A program made the translations under genes and the position numbers. From Candidatus Omnitrophota bacterium (GTDB lineage: Bacteria; Hinthialibacterota; Hinthialibacteria; Hinthialibacterales; Hinthialibacteraceae), in NCBI GenBank assembly GCA_016934335.1, contig JAFGTC010000051.1, forward strand, positions 1 to 64,000: a stretch of 64,000 nucleotides of DNA, written 5' to 3'. Below are positions 18,642-26,437 of this stretch, in pieces. The first letter of the stretch is position 1; each line of letters begins with the position of its first letter. The notes under the pieces were generated by a model that worked only from the letters and a program-made list of their open reading frames with translations, was not told where the DNA came from and did no database searches.

Positions 18642-18932
18642 ATGAGTTCAATTATCAATGCAATGATCGTATCAGGGAATATGGCCAGTTTGCTTTTTGT
18701 AAGCGTGTTCGGAATGATGATAACCTGCCTGGTCATTTGGGTCATTCGATTTTACGAAAAATCCGCCCAAAAACAGCCAGTCAGTTTTTATAAACGACGC
18801 GTCAATCAACTTAGAGGCCGTTATAACTTGAATTCCAAAGAAATGAGTTTGCTTCGCGATTTCGCCCGCATGGAGCGCCAGCGAAGGAAAAAATATTACG
18901 AGTACTTAAACAGAAATTCAAAATATTTTTAA
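18642..18932 (+). CDS. Small single-pass membrane protein with basic tail
   Basis: I do not recognise the family. The 96-aa product has one transmembrane helix (about residues 15-37, LLFVSVFGMMITCLVIWVI) followed by a strongly basic cytoplasmic tail (FYKRRVNQLRGRYNLNSKEM, RMERQRRKKYYEYLNRN). The LNSKEMSLLRDFAR part weakly recalls the helical segment found before PilZ domains, but no PilZ motif is present. ATG at 18642 is preferred over the ATG at 18636 because AAGGAG is 8 nt upstream of the former and only 2 nt from the latter. It stands alone behind a sigma-54 promoter and before a strong terminator, so it is a monocistronic regulated unit. Confidence 0.7.
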   Translation: MSSIINAMIVSGNMASLLFVSVFGMMITCLVIWVIRFYEKSAQKQPVSFYKRRVNQLRGRYNLNSKEMSLLRDFARMERQRRKKYYEYLNRNSKYF

Positions 18933-19020
18933 TCGTGGTTTGCATCGCTGACTAGAAAATAGATAAAAAAAATAAAAGATTTTTTCTCTCTCTACTCTCA
19001 TACCTCCTCCCCAATTGGAT

Positions 19021-19052
19021 AAAGCCGCTTGGCGCAAACGCCGAGCGGCTTT
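19021..19052 (+). terminator. Strong hairpin terminator after the small membrane-protein gene
   Basis: AAAGCCGCT at 19021-19029 pairs with its complement at 19044-19052, and an inner GGCG/CGCC stem closes a CAAA loop. The hairpin is nearly continuous over 13 base pairs. Confidence 0.75.
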
Positions 19053-19238
19053 ATCGTTTCTCTAACCTGATTGACCTCGAATCTTGATCCATTTTTTATT
19101 CATTGATCGGATAGTCGATCAAGCCGATTCTTTGCCGGGATCAGGAAGGCTGGCGGTTGAAAAAAAACGCGCCGAATCGGATGGAACGGCGCGATTGGAT
19201 CGTCATGTAAATGAAATCGAAAAATCGAAATGACTTTT

Positions 19239-19790
19239 TTATTTCGCTGATTGTCCTTCTTGGTCTTCTTGGGATTCTTTTTCGGGTTGTACCAATTCAA
19301 TGGCAAGCAATTTGAATTTTGATTTGGATTTTGTCAATCCGCCGTCGAATAAAAAGAGGCAGCGGGTTTTATAAAATTTTAGTTTCTCGATTTTTAAGAT
19401 GTCTTTTTCGGTTTTACCCTCTTGAATAAACCATCGAACGGACGCCGGATAAAAGTCTTCCTGTAACGGATGCAATGTCAGATCCACAAAAATGGTTTTC
19501 TCTCGATCGAGCGGCAGTCGATTTTTCTCGCCAAACTTTATCGGTTGAGGCTTGGCGATCCAAAGGGGCGTGAACCGTCGAAATTCCCGGAGGATTTTTT
19601 GCATTTCTTCATCGTTGGATCGAAGGTTCTTTAATTGATTCTCCAGCGAGCGCAGTTTCTTATCGACAAAAAAAGTCTCCGATGTGGAGGCTTCGATCAA
19701 CGACGCGCGAATCCATTCGTCGGATTGCGCGAATCCATTCATGACGGAAAACAACATAGGGAGCAGGATGAATAATGGTACCGGCTTCAT
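19239..19790 (-). CDS. Exported protein of the ECF sigma operon, unknown function
   Basis: The 183-aa product has a Sec signal peptide (MKPVPLFILLPMLFSVMNGFAQ) and then a helical, charged region (KKLRSLENQLKNLRSNDEEM, about residues 40-65). The C-terminal half is predicted beta-rich and ends in a charged EKESQEDQEGQSAK tail. No family is recognised. The start at 19790 is chosen because CGAGGTAAAT precedes it and it gives a complete signal peptide; a longer frame to 19901 would overlap the anti-sigma gene. It lies 10 bp after the anti-sigma factor gene, making it the third gene of the operon. A role as periplasmic sensor partner or anti-sigma accessory is possible but unproven. Confidence 0.7.
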   Translation of the reverse strand: MKPVPLFILLPMLFSVMNGFAQSDEWIRASLIEASTSETFFVDKKLRSLENQLKNLRSNDEEMQKILREFRRFTPLWIAKPQPIKFGEKNRLPLDREKTIFVDLTLHPLQEDFYPASVRWFIQEGKTEKDILKIEKLKFYKTRCLFLFDGGLTKSKSKFKLLAIELVQPEKESQEDQEGQSAK

Positions 19791-19800
19791 ATTTACCTCG

Positions 19801-20376
19801 TTACGCCCGAAATCCGGAAAAGAATCCGAGAGGCGATCGAATATCGTTGGTTGGAGTTTCCTCCGGTTTAGGCTTCTCTTCCTCTTCCGAAAGCACTCCA
19901 TAAAGATCGTAACCCGCTTGAGGATTTTCGTTAAAGAAGGTTTTGTAATTTGAATAGTCCGAATCGATCAGAGGGGCGGCGTCAAGGCCGCTTTCCAACG
20001 GCGTCTGAATCAGAATGGGAACATAACAGATTAACAAAAGCGAAACCGCCAGAACGGTCTGCCACTGCCAGGATAGGCCCCGTATCATCTTGAACGGAGC
20101 GAGGCATCTCTGCGGCCATGATGACGGAGCCGGAGCGGCGCGCAGACGGCGGGCGAGTCGGACGTCAAATTCGGCTTCTTCTTCAGGGGATATCGAAAAT
20201 CCGGCATTGTCGCGAATAAGGCGGGAAACGGCGTGCAATTGCTCCAGAATATCTCGATCCTCCGCCGATGCTTCCAACTGCTTCTCCAGATGAAGAACCT
20301 CGTCGGGGGGCGATTCTTGATCGAGAAAACGCGAGAACGCTGCATGTCTTTTCTCGAAAACGGTCTGTTTTTTCAT
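19801..20376 (-). CDS. Probable membrane anti-sigma factor
   Basis: The 191-aa protein has an N-terminal cytoplasmic region rich in helices (FSRFLDQESPPDEVLHLEKQ, then DILEQLHAVSRLI), one transmembrane segment (about residues 103-122, TVLAVSLLLICYVPILI) and an acidic periplasmic tail (EEEEKPKPEETPTND). This layout is typical of anti-sigma factors that hold an ECF sigma factor at the membrane. The zinc-binding HxxxCxxC motif of ZAS-type anti-sigmas is not visible, so it would belong to another class. Its start (GGGAG five nt upstream) lies 138 bp downstream of the sigma gene on the same strand. The assignment rests on topology plus position. Confidence 0.65.
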   Translation of the reverse strand: MKKQTVFEKRHAAFSRFLDQESPPDEVLHLEKQLEASAEDRDILEQLHAVSRLIRDNAGFSISPEEEAEFDVRLARRLRAAPAPSSWPQRCLAPFKMIRGLSWQWQTVLAVSLLLICYVPILIQTPLESGLDAAPLIDSDYSNYKTFFNENPQAGYDLYGVLSEEEEKPKPEETPTNDIRSPLGFFSGFRA

Positions 20377-20514
20377 AATAACTCCCGAGCATGCCTTTCC
20401 TTCCGGAAGAGGCTCTGTTGAATAGACTTAGAAGGCGTTTTGGATCTTTCTTATCAGATCGACTGATTCTTCGAGGCTTCGATTCATGCGCCTTTTCCCC
20501 TTATGCTTCATTTT

Positions 20515-21081
20515 TTATACGAGTTCTTCGATTAATGTACTCAGTTCTCCAGCTAACATCCGGCGAGCGTGATAAAGCCGCGACATGACCGTTCCTTCAC
20601 GGCAATTCAGCACTTGCGAAATTTCTTTATAACTTAATCCGCCCAGTTCGCGCAATAAAAGCACTTTTTTATGCTTATCGGGAAGAATCTCGATGGCCGC
20701 TTTCACGATCCTCTCACGCTCTCTCTGATCCGCCATTTGAGCGGGATTGCTGGATTGATCCGGTATTTCAAAGATGAGACCGTCATCGTTCCAGGAATCA
20801 ATGCTGACGGCGCTGGTTCGTTTGCGGCTGCGAAGACGATCTTTGCAGTGATTGATCATGATTCGATACAGCCAGGTATACAGGGAAGATTGATTTTTAA
20901 ATGAATGAATCTTGCGATAGGCTTTAAAAAAAACCTCCTGTGCGGCGTCCATCGCTTCCTCTCGATCATGGAGAAAGCCATAGGCGACCTGAATGAGAGG
21001 ATTTCTATGCGTCCGCACCAACATCGAAAACGCATCCGCATCTCCCTCTTGAGCGCGCCGAATTAATTCCTGTTCTTCCAT
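20515..21081 (-). CDS. ECF-type RNA polymerase sigma factor
   Basis: Extracytoplasmic-function sigma factors have only regions 2 and 4 and direct RNA polymerase to stress or envelope promoters. In these 188 residues, region 2 is seen as DAFSMLVRTHRNPLIQVAYG, DAAQEVFFKAYRKIHSFKNQ and SSLYTWLYRIMINHCKDRLR. Region 4 is seen as LPDKHKKVLLLRELGGLSYK, EISQVLNCREGTVMSRLYHA and RRML, including the helix-turn-helix. A linker with NDDGLIFEIPDQSS joins them. AAGG 7 nt upstream supports the start. It heads a three-gene unit with the anti-sigma factor and an exported protein. Targets are unknown. Confidence 0.93.
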   Translation of the reverse strand: MEEQELIRRAQEGDADAFSMLVRTHRNPLIQVAYGFLHDREEAMDAAQEVFFKAYRKIHSFKNQSSLYTWLYRIMINHCKDRLRSRKRTSAVSIDSWNDDGLIFEIPDQSSNPAQMADQRERERIVKAAIEILPDKHKKVLLLRELGGLSYKEISQVLNCREGTVMSRLYHARRMLAGELSTLIEELV

Positions 21082-21650
21082 AGCTGTACCTTCTATTTGC
21101 TTAGACGCCGGAAATTTTTCCTCTATTCAAACCTTTATTCAAACCTTTTTGTGGATTGAGGATATGAATGATTTTTTTAAAACAGAATATTTTATGAAGT
21201 ACTTTATCGGACTAGGCGCGCGCCCCGGCTAAAGCCGAATGAGTTTTATGCGAAAAAGATTAATGTAAATCAAATATATTAAGTGTCTTATGTGTATCAT
21301 TGCCATGTGGATTTCCCCAAAGGGAGAGATGAAATGTAAATTTATTATTACGAAATCCATTTTTTCGTATTTCTTGTTTAAGTTAAAAATAAACAGGACG
21401 AAAACAATTTTAGCCGTCAATTTGTTTTAGCCCGTGATTTTTTTGGGGAAATGGGTTATAAGTATAAACCTAAAGTTTTTTTGTATTGGGGTATGTGGAA
21501 AAAAATGCAATTTAGCTATTGGGAAATTATCTTGCCTGTAATACAATAAGCTGAATTGTAAAAGTGTTCGGATCGCGGATTGGGTGTAAGACGTGAAAGA
21601 GAAAAATCATCGCATATCCTGTTTTACGTAGTACTTGAGTGAATTTTCTC
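21082..21650. other. Long AT-rich spacer upstream of the secreted repeat protein
   Basis: No gene is supported here. A perfect 12-bp tandem duplication (ATTCAAACCTTT, 21125-21148) lies just upstream of the ECF sigma gene, where its promoter would be. A short GC-rich patch at 21213-21222 (GGCGCGCGCC) with a neighbouring CGGC/GCCG hairpin stands out against the AT-rich background. I see nothing else. Confidence 0.5.
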
Positions 21651-21679
21651 TTGACACCACAAACCGATTTCCATATACT
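21651..21679 (+). promoter_or_regulatory. Consensus-quality sigma-70 promoter
   Basis: TTGACA at 21651-21656 and TATACT at 21674-21679 are separated by exactly 17 bp. Transcription should start near 21686, leaving a leader of about 207 nt before the secreted repeat protein. It is the best sigma-70 match I see in the window. Confidence 0.8.
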
Positions 21680-21893
21680 GCTGGAGACTTAATTTAGGTT
21701 GCATCGCTCTCGTGGCCTGGGTGTCTTTTGAACAACGGGGAGGGAGTCAAGTCTTTTTGCCGTTATTAACTAGGTTTACGTCTTATTTAGTGGTGTACCG
21801 AAATCGTATCGGAGTCGTGCTCGTCGTCTGTGAGAACAGAGTGGCGGGATAGTGAGGGAATAAGAAAAAACAACGAGCTCCAAGGAGGTCGAA

Positions 21894-23501
21894 ATGGCCC
21901 TGAAGAGGCTGCTGCTTGGCATCTGTGTGCTTTCAGTGGGATTGGCGAGTGCGGCGTATGCGCAGTTTCCTATGACTACCGCCAACCAGGATGGGATTTT
22001 TATCATGGATGCGATCGGGAGGGCGTTCAGCGCTCCATTGGATACGAATAATATCGGCCCGATCCTCTTTGAAGAACTGGAAGCAACGTCACAACAGTTC
22101 AATTTTACAATCCCCATCGTGCAGGATGTGGAATTGGTCGGCGACGCGGAAGGAGCGCCCAAAGGCGCCTATGTTCTTGACATTTATGGAGGCCAGTTCG
22201 CTCTCAATGCATCCTCCTATGTCACCAACCCTGACGTTCCGCGCATTCCGTCGCCGCGTTCGGATGGAATTGGGCTGTATGCGCCCGAACCTAAGTTCTC
22301 CATCCCGCCGTACTGGGGATTTGACGTCGCCAAGGATCTGGAGATCGCTCCGGATTGGCGCGACGTGACGAACGGTTATCGTGGATACTTTATTTTGGAT
22401 GCGGACGGCGTCGTGCATGCTGTTGGAGACGTCAACCTTCCAAAATACGTGTATTACGCGGCTGGATCGACGGAAATCGCCGATGCCACCTACCAATACA
22501 CGCTCTATCCGGAAACGATTGATGTCAGTGGTTCAAGCATCGATCCCGAAAATCTGCTGCAATGGGGTCATGTCTCGTATCCCGTCAACCAATCCTACGC
22601 TTCCAATGCCGTTGACAGCGTTACGCCCGTCTTTACGTATTTCGGCTTCGGCTCCGACATCGCCCGCGACCTCGAGGTTTCCGTGGAGTATGCAACTTTG
22701 ACTATGCCGTCGCAGACAATCGAGGGAGCGATCGAGACGCGAAAGATCGCCAGGACTAACGGATATTACATCATGGACGGTTTGGGCGCGGTCCATTCAT
22801 GCCGCCTCCCGCTGCACTTCGATGTGGATAATGACGGTTCGATTCGCTATGAGCAGGATTACCTAGGGGAAGACGGTGAATTGAATCCTCTGTTCGGCGC
22901 TCCCATCAACAATGCCGTCCTGGCTGTACCCTGGTATAGCGATCGAGAAAACCTTCCGTATTTCGGCGGCGATTTTGCCGTGGATCTGGAAATCTCGCCC
23001 AGCGGCAAGGGATTTTATCTCCTCGACTCTTACGGCGCGGTGCATACGGTCGGCGACGCTCGCAAAACCCTCTTCCCGCCGGAGGAAGTGGACGGCGAAT
23101 TGGTGGCCGCCAATCAAACGACGCCTTACTTTGGATTCCCCGTGGCTCGCGACTTGGCCGTCGTTCCCAATAACGCCAATCCCGCTCTGGGCTTAGTGGA
23201 AAATCGAACAGCGGTCGGCTACCTCGTCTTGGATGGATTCGGCACCGTGCATACGGCCGGCTCCGCTCAGACGTTCGAAGTGAGCGAAAAGGGCAATGGC
23301 GGCGACCATGTTTCGCTCTTCTCGCTGCTCTTCAAATCGGTTGAAACAACGCCGCTTTGGCTGATTCAGCAATCCCCGGTCAACAATTTTGTGGTGGGAT
23401 CGGAGGCCTATCCGGTTTCTACGGCCCCCAACTATCGCGACGTGATGATCGACTACTTTAATATCGCCACTTCGGCTCAATCTCCGAGCGGCCCTAATTA
23501 A
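21894..23501 (+). CDS. Highly expressed secreted repeat protein
   Basis: I do not recognise a named family. The 535-aa protein has a signal peptide (residues 1-23, ending SAAYAQ) and a repeated two-part unit. One part reads like PYFGFDVARDLEI (near 143, 250, 359 and 413). The other reads like GYYILDGLGAVHTVGDA (variants near 28, 89, 162, 287, 376 and 443). Such repeats with aromatic-Gly and LDxxGxVH motifs suggest a beta-propeller or solenoid. A strong promoter, a long leader, a full AAGGAGG ribosome-binding site and a strong terminator point to high expression as a single-gene unit. It could be a surface-layer or matrix protein; this is inference. Confidence 0.75.
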   Translation: MALKRLLLGICVLSVGLASAAYAQFPMTTANQDGIFIMDAIGRAFSAPLDTNNIGPILFEELEATSQQFNFTIPIVQDVELVGDAEGAPKGAYVLDIYGGQFALNASSYVTNPDVPRIPSPRSDGIGLYAPEPKFSIPPYWGFDVAKDLEIAPDWRDVTNGYRGYFILDADGVVHAVGDVNLPKYVYYAAGSTEIADATYQYTLYPETIDVSGSSIDPENLLQWGHVSYPVNQSYASNAVDSVTPVFTYFGFGSDIARDLEVSVEYATLTMPSQTIEGAIETRKIARTNGYYIMDGLGAVHSCRLPLHFDVDNDGSIRYEQDYLGEDGELNPLFGAPINNAVLAVPWYSDRENLPYFGGDFAVDLEISPSGKGFYLLDSYGAVHTVGDARKTLFPPEEVDGELVAANQTTPYFGFPVARDLAVVPNNANPALGLVENRTAVGYLVLDGFGTVHTAGSAQTFEVSEKGNGGDHVSLFSLLFKSVETTPLWLIQQSPVNNFVVGSEAYPVSTAPNYRDVMIDYFNIATSAQSPSGPN

Positions 23502-23530
23502 TTGTTTGCTGCGTTGATTGAATCTACAAG

Positions 23531-23562
23531 AAAACCCGGCGGTTTCGGTCGCCGGGTTTTTT
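23531..23562 (+). terminator. Rho-independent terminator after the secreted repeat protein
   Basis: AAAACCCGGC at 23531-23540 pairs perfectly with 23551-23560 around a 10-nt loop and ends in TTTTTT. Confidence 0.88.
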
Positions 23563-23727
23563 GCATAGTGCGAAAACGGAAAATTAGGTTTTCATTTGCT
23601 CCATTCTTTGCTATAAGTCTATAGGAAGGCGATTGGAGCGGCGCTCCTGGAGGAATAGAGAAATTCCTGGCGAATCGCTCGATTCGCAGATGGTTTTATT
23701 ATTAATAACTAATGGAGAAGATCAACT

Positions 23728-23964
23728 ATGGCTGTCCTTAGCGAGAGATGGGAAGACAATGCGGCAGGAAAATATTATGTAGACAAGAATTGCATTATGT
23801 GCGATGTGTGTTGTGACATCGCTCCCGAATTATTCACGGAAAGCGAAGACGGCGATCATCACATTCTGGCAAAGCAGCCTTCCACGATGTCGGAAGAAGA
23901 GGCTGTTCGAGACGCTATGGATCAATGTCCTGTGGAAGCCATCGGTGACGATGGATTGGATTGA
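23728..23964 (+). CDS. Single-cluster ferredoxin
   Basis: Small acidic electron carrier of 78 aa. Cys22, Cys25 and Cys28 (CIMCDVC) and Cys67 (in QCPVEAI) form the usual ligand set for one [4Fe-4S] cluster in the monocluster ferredoxin type, followed by the typical APELF. There is an extra Cys29 directly after the third ligand. The N-terminus (SERWEDNAAGKYYVDKN) matches the short ferredoxins found in Thermotoga- and Desulfovibrio-like bacteria. It is flanked by terminators on both sides (23531 and 23987) and so is monocistronic; the redox partner is not evident. Confidence 0.88.
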   Translation: MAVLSERWEDNAAGKYYVDKNCIMCDVCCDIAPELFTESEDGDHHILAKQPSTMSEEEAVRDAMDQCPVEAIGDDGLD

Positions 23965-23986
23965 AAGAATTTATTCGCTTTTGATG

Positions 23987-24020
23987 CCGCCTGAATCCCA
24001 CAACGGGAGCAGGCGGTTTT
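23987..24020 (+). terminator. Terminator after the ferredoxin gene
   Basis: CCGCCTG at 23987-23993 pairs with CAGGCGG at 24010-24016, followed by TTTT. The loop is 16 nt. Confidence 0.7.
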
Positions 24021-24227
24021 CTTATTGAAGTCTTCTACATGTTTCTTCGCAACGTAGAGCGTTTTTTTCTCTGAATCCATCTTCGTTCCCAATCCAGCTT
24101 TTCCAACAATCCCTCCAAATACGATTTCACGTTATCGTCTTGATTCGCAGGGAGTACAGTATGGAAGCGGCGTTAAGAAACGCCCATCAAATAAATTTTG
24201 GGGAAAGCGACCGCCAAGGAGATCTGT

Positions 24228-25313
24228 ATGTCCGAACGATGCATCGTCGTGGGGGGAGGCGTCGCCGGTCTGCTGAGCGCCCGTCGTTTGAGCGCCGAAG
24301 GATTTGACGTCATCCTCATGGATCGCAGCCGGATAGGATGCGAATCCTCTTGGGCGGCCGGCGGCATCCTGTCGCCTCTCCAGCCCTGGCGATCCCCCGA
24401 AGCCGTCGCGGCGCTGCATGAATGGTCGGCGCAGCGCTTTTTGTCTTTTGCGGACGAGTTGAAGCGGGAGACAAACATCGATCCGGAATGCATGCGGAGC
24501 GGCATGTTGATTCTGGATGTCACAGACGCTTCGCCGGCGCTGCAATGGGGGAAGCAGCGTTGCATCCCCATTGAACGCATGCCCGCCGGCGATATTCTGC
24601 GGCGCGAGCCGCTTCTGGCGCGAATAGGAGGCGAAGCCTTATGGCTTCCTCAAACCGCGCAAATTCGCCCCCCTCGTCTGATCAAAGCCTTGAGCAAAAG
24701 CATAAAATTGCGAGGAGTTCGCTGCGAAGAAAATACAGAAGTTGCTTCGATTCGCATTGAAAAAGGTCGAGCGGCGGGAGTGGAAGCCAATCGAAAATTC
24801 TGGGGCGCCGATCTTGTGCTCATCACAAGCGGCGCCTGGAGCGGCGCCCTGCTGAAATCCTTGAACATCGACAATGACATCCAGCCCGTTCGTGGACAAA
24901 TGATCCTTTTCAAAGCGGAGCCGAACAATCTTCTCAGCGTCGCCCAATGCGGAGATCGTTATTTAATTCCCCGGCGGGACGGCCGGATTCTCGCCGGCAG
25001 CACAGTGGAATATGCCGGCTTCGATAAACGCAACACTCGCGAGGGCGTCGCCTCTCTTCATGAATCAGCCGTACGTATGCTTCCTTTCTTAAGGGAATGT
25101 GAAATTGAATGTCAATGGGCGGGATTGCGTCCGGGAAAGAAAGACGGCGTCCCTATGATCGGGCCGCATCCTTCCGTCCAAGGATTATTCATGAACACGG
25201 GGCATTTTCGAAATGGAATGGCTTTGTCCCTGGCCTCCGTGCATGTATTGGTCAGTTCGATTCTTGGGCAAACGCCCGATCTTGATCCCCATCCTTATCT
25301 GCCGGATCTTTAA
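24228..25313 (+). CDS. thiO: FAD-dependent glycine oxidase (ThiO-like)
   Basis: ThiO oxidises glycine to iminoacetate for the thiazole half of thiamine. The 361-aa protein begins with the FAD dinucleotide-binding motif VVGGGVAGLLSARRL. It carries the ThiO hallmark ESSWAAGGILSPLQPW near residue 40, QPVRGQMI in the middle and GLRPGKKDGVPMIGPHP near the C-terminus, followed by GHFRNGMALS. AAGGAG 8 nt before ATG 24228 decides the start. No other thiamine gene is adjacent, so a related D-amino-acid or sarcosine oxidase function is a fair alternative, though the SWAAGGILSP motif argues for ThiO. Confidence 0.8.
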   Translation: MSERCIVVGGGVAGLLSARRLSAEGFDVILMDRSRIGCESSWAAGGILSPLQPWRSPEAVAALHEWSAQRFLSFADELKRETNIDPECMRSGMLILDVTDASPALQWGKQRCIPIERMPAGDILRREPLLARIGGEALWLPQTAQIRPPRLIKALSKSIKLRGVRCEENTEVASIRIEKGRAAGVEANRKFWGADLVLITSGAWSGALLKSLNIDNDIQPVRGQMILFKAEPNNLLSVAQCGDRYLIPRRDGRILAGSTVEYAGFDKRNTREGVASLHESAVRMLPFLRECEIECQWAGLRPGKKDGVPMIGPHPSVQGLFMNTGHFRNGMALSLASVHVLVSSILGQTPDLDPHPYLPDL

Positions 25314-25381
25314 AATCTGAAATATCATTCGCGCCTTAAAAGTGGTATCATAAAAAGATCGAAGTAGAGCCGGAGGTGATC

Positions 25382-26395
25382 ATGGTTGGCCGCCGCTGTT
25401 TTCTAACGCTGTTAAGCCAGTTGTCCGCCGGCGTCATGCTGAGCGCGGGCGCCAATGCTCCCGAAAGACAACGCAAAAAAGACCGGCTGGGCGAATGGCT
25501 GCCCGTCCGGAAATTGGGCGATACCGGGGAAGATGTGACCATGCTGGGGATGGGAGGATGGCATTTCGGCGAAGGAGAAGACAAAGACGGCCTGGCCATT
25601 TTAGAAGAAGCCCTGCAGCGCGGCGTTCGATTCATCGATTGCGCATCCGAATATCAGAATGGCGGCAGCGAACAGCGCATGGGGCGGATTCTGACGCCCA
25701 AATATAGAGATGTTGTTTTTTTGATGACGAAGGCGATCGGGAAAGATGCAAAAAGCGTAGAACAGGAATTGGACAATTCTCTGAAAAACATGAAGACCGA
25801 TCACCTGGATCTATGGCAGATTCATTCCATCGAAAGCCCGGAGGACGTTGATCGGCGCATCGAAAACGGCGTCTTGGATGTATTTCTTCAAGCCAAGGAA
25901 TCGGGTAAAGTTCGCTATATCGGTTTTACGGGCCATCGGAATTATCGGGCGCATCTCCGAATGCTGGAGCGTACCAAAAATTCGAATCCTTTCGACGCCT
26001 GTCAAATGCCGATCAACGCTCTCGACCCAAGTTATAAAAGTTTCATCGTCAACGTTCTGCCCAAGTTGGTCGAGCGGAAAATCGGCGTGATTGCCATGAA
26101 AACCCTGGCTTTCGGTAAGTTCTTTGACAAAAACATGCGTCCGGGCGAAAAGCAGAAAGAAGACAATAAACCGAATCAAATCATCCCCGGCCGCATGAGC
26201 TTAAAAGAGGCGCTTCATTTCGTCTGGTCGCTGCCGGTCAGCGTTCTGGTTTCGGGTATGTTGAATCCAAACGAAGTCAAGGAAAATGCCGCACTGGCCA
26301 AAAACTGGGAGCCGATGGAGCCTCTGAAAAGAGAAGCGTTGATTTCGAAAATTTCGGATATGGCGGGTAATCAGATCGAATGGTATAAAGAATAA
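25382..26395 (+). CDS. Aldo/keto reductase with probable Tat signal
   Basis: Aldo/keto reductases reduce carbonyls with NAD(P)H. The 337-aa protein shows the barrel landmarks: VTMLGMGGWHFGEGEDKDG, FIDCASEYQNGGSEQRMG with the catalytic Asp and Tyr, LMTKAIGKDA with the active-site Lys, LDLWQIHSI with the His, and VRYIGFTGHRN. The N-terminus GRRCFLTLLSQLSAGVMLSA has a twin-arginine motif (RRxFL) ahead of a hydrophobic stretch and an ANA-type cleavage site, so it is probably exported folded with its cofactor. GGAGG five nt upstream sets ATG 25382. The substrate is unknown. Confidence 0.85.
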   Translation: MVGRRCFLTLLSQLSAGVMLSAGANAPERQRKKDRLGEWLPVRKLGDTGEDVTMLGMGGWHFGEGEDKDGLAILEEALQRGVRFIDCASEYQNGGSEQRMGRILTPKYRDVVFLMTKAIGKDAKSVEQELDNSLKNMKTDHLDLWQIHSIESPEDVDRRIENGVLDVFLQAKESGKVRYIGFTGHRNYRAHLRMLERTKNSNPFDACQMPINALDPSYKSFIVNVLPKLVERKIGVIAMKTLAFGKFFDKNMRPGEKQKEDNKPNQIIPGRMSLKEALHFVWSLPVSVLVSGMLNPNEVKENAALAKNWEPMEPLKREALISKISDMAGNQIEWYKE

Positions 26396-26437
26396 TTGCA
26401 TGATTTTCAGGGTTTTTTGAAAGAAAGATTTTTCTCC

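Noticed and set aside
24198-24227. Longer N-terminus for thiO
   Set aside because: The upstream TTG lacks a ribosome-binding site, while AAGGAG stands directly before ATG 24228.
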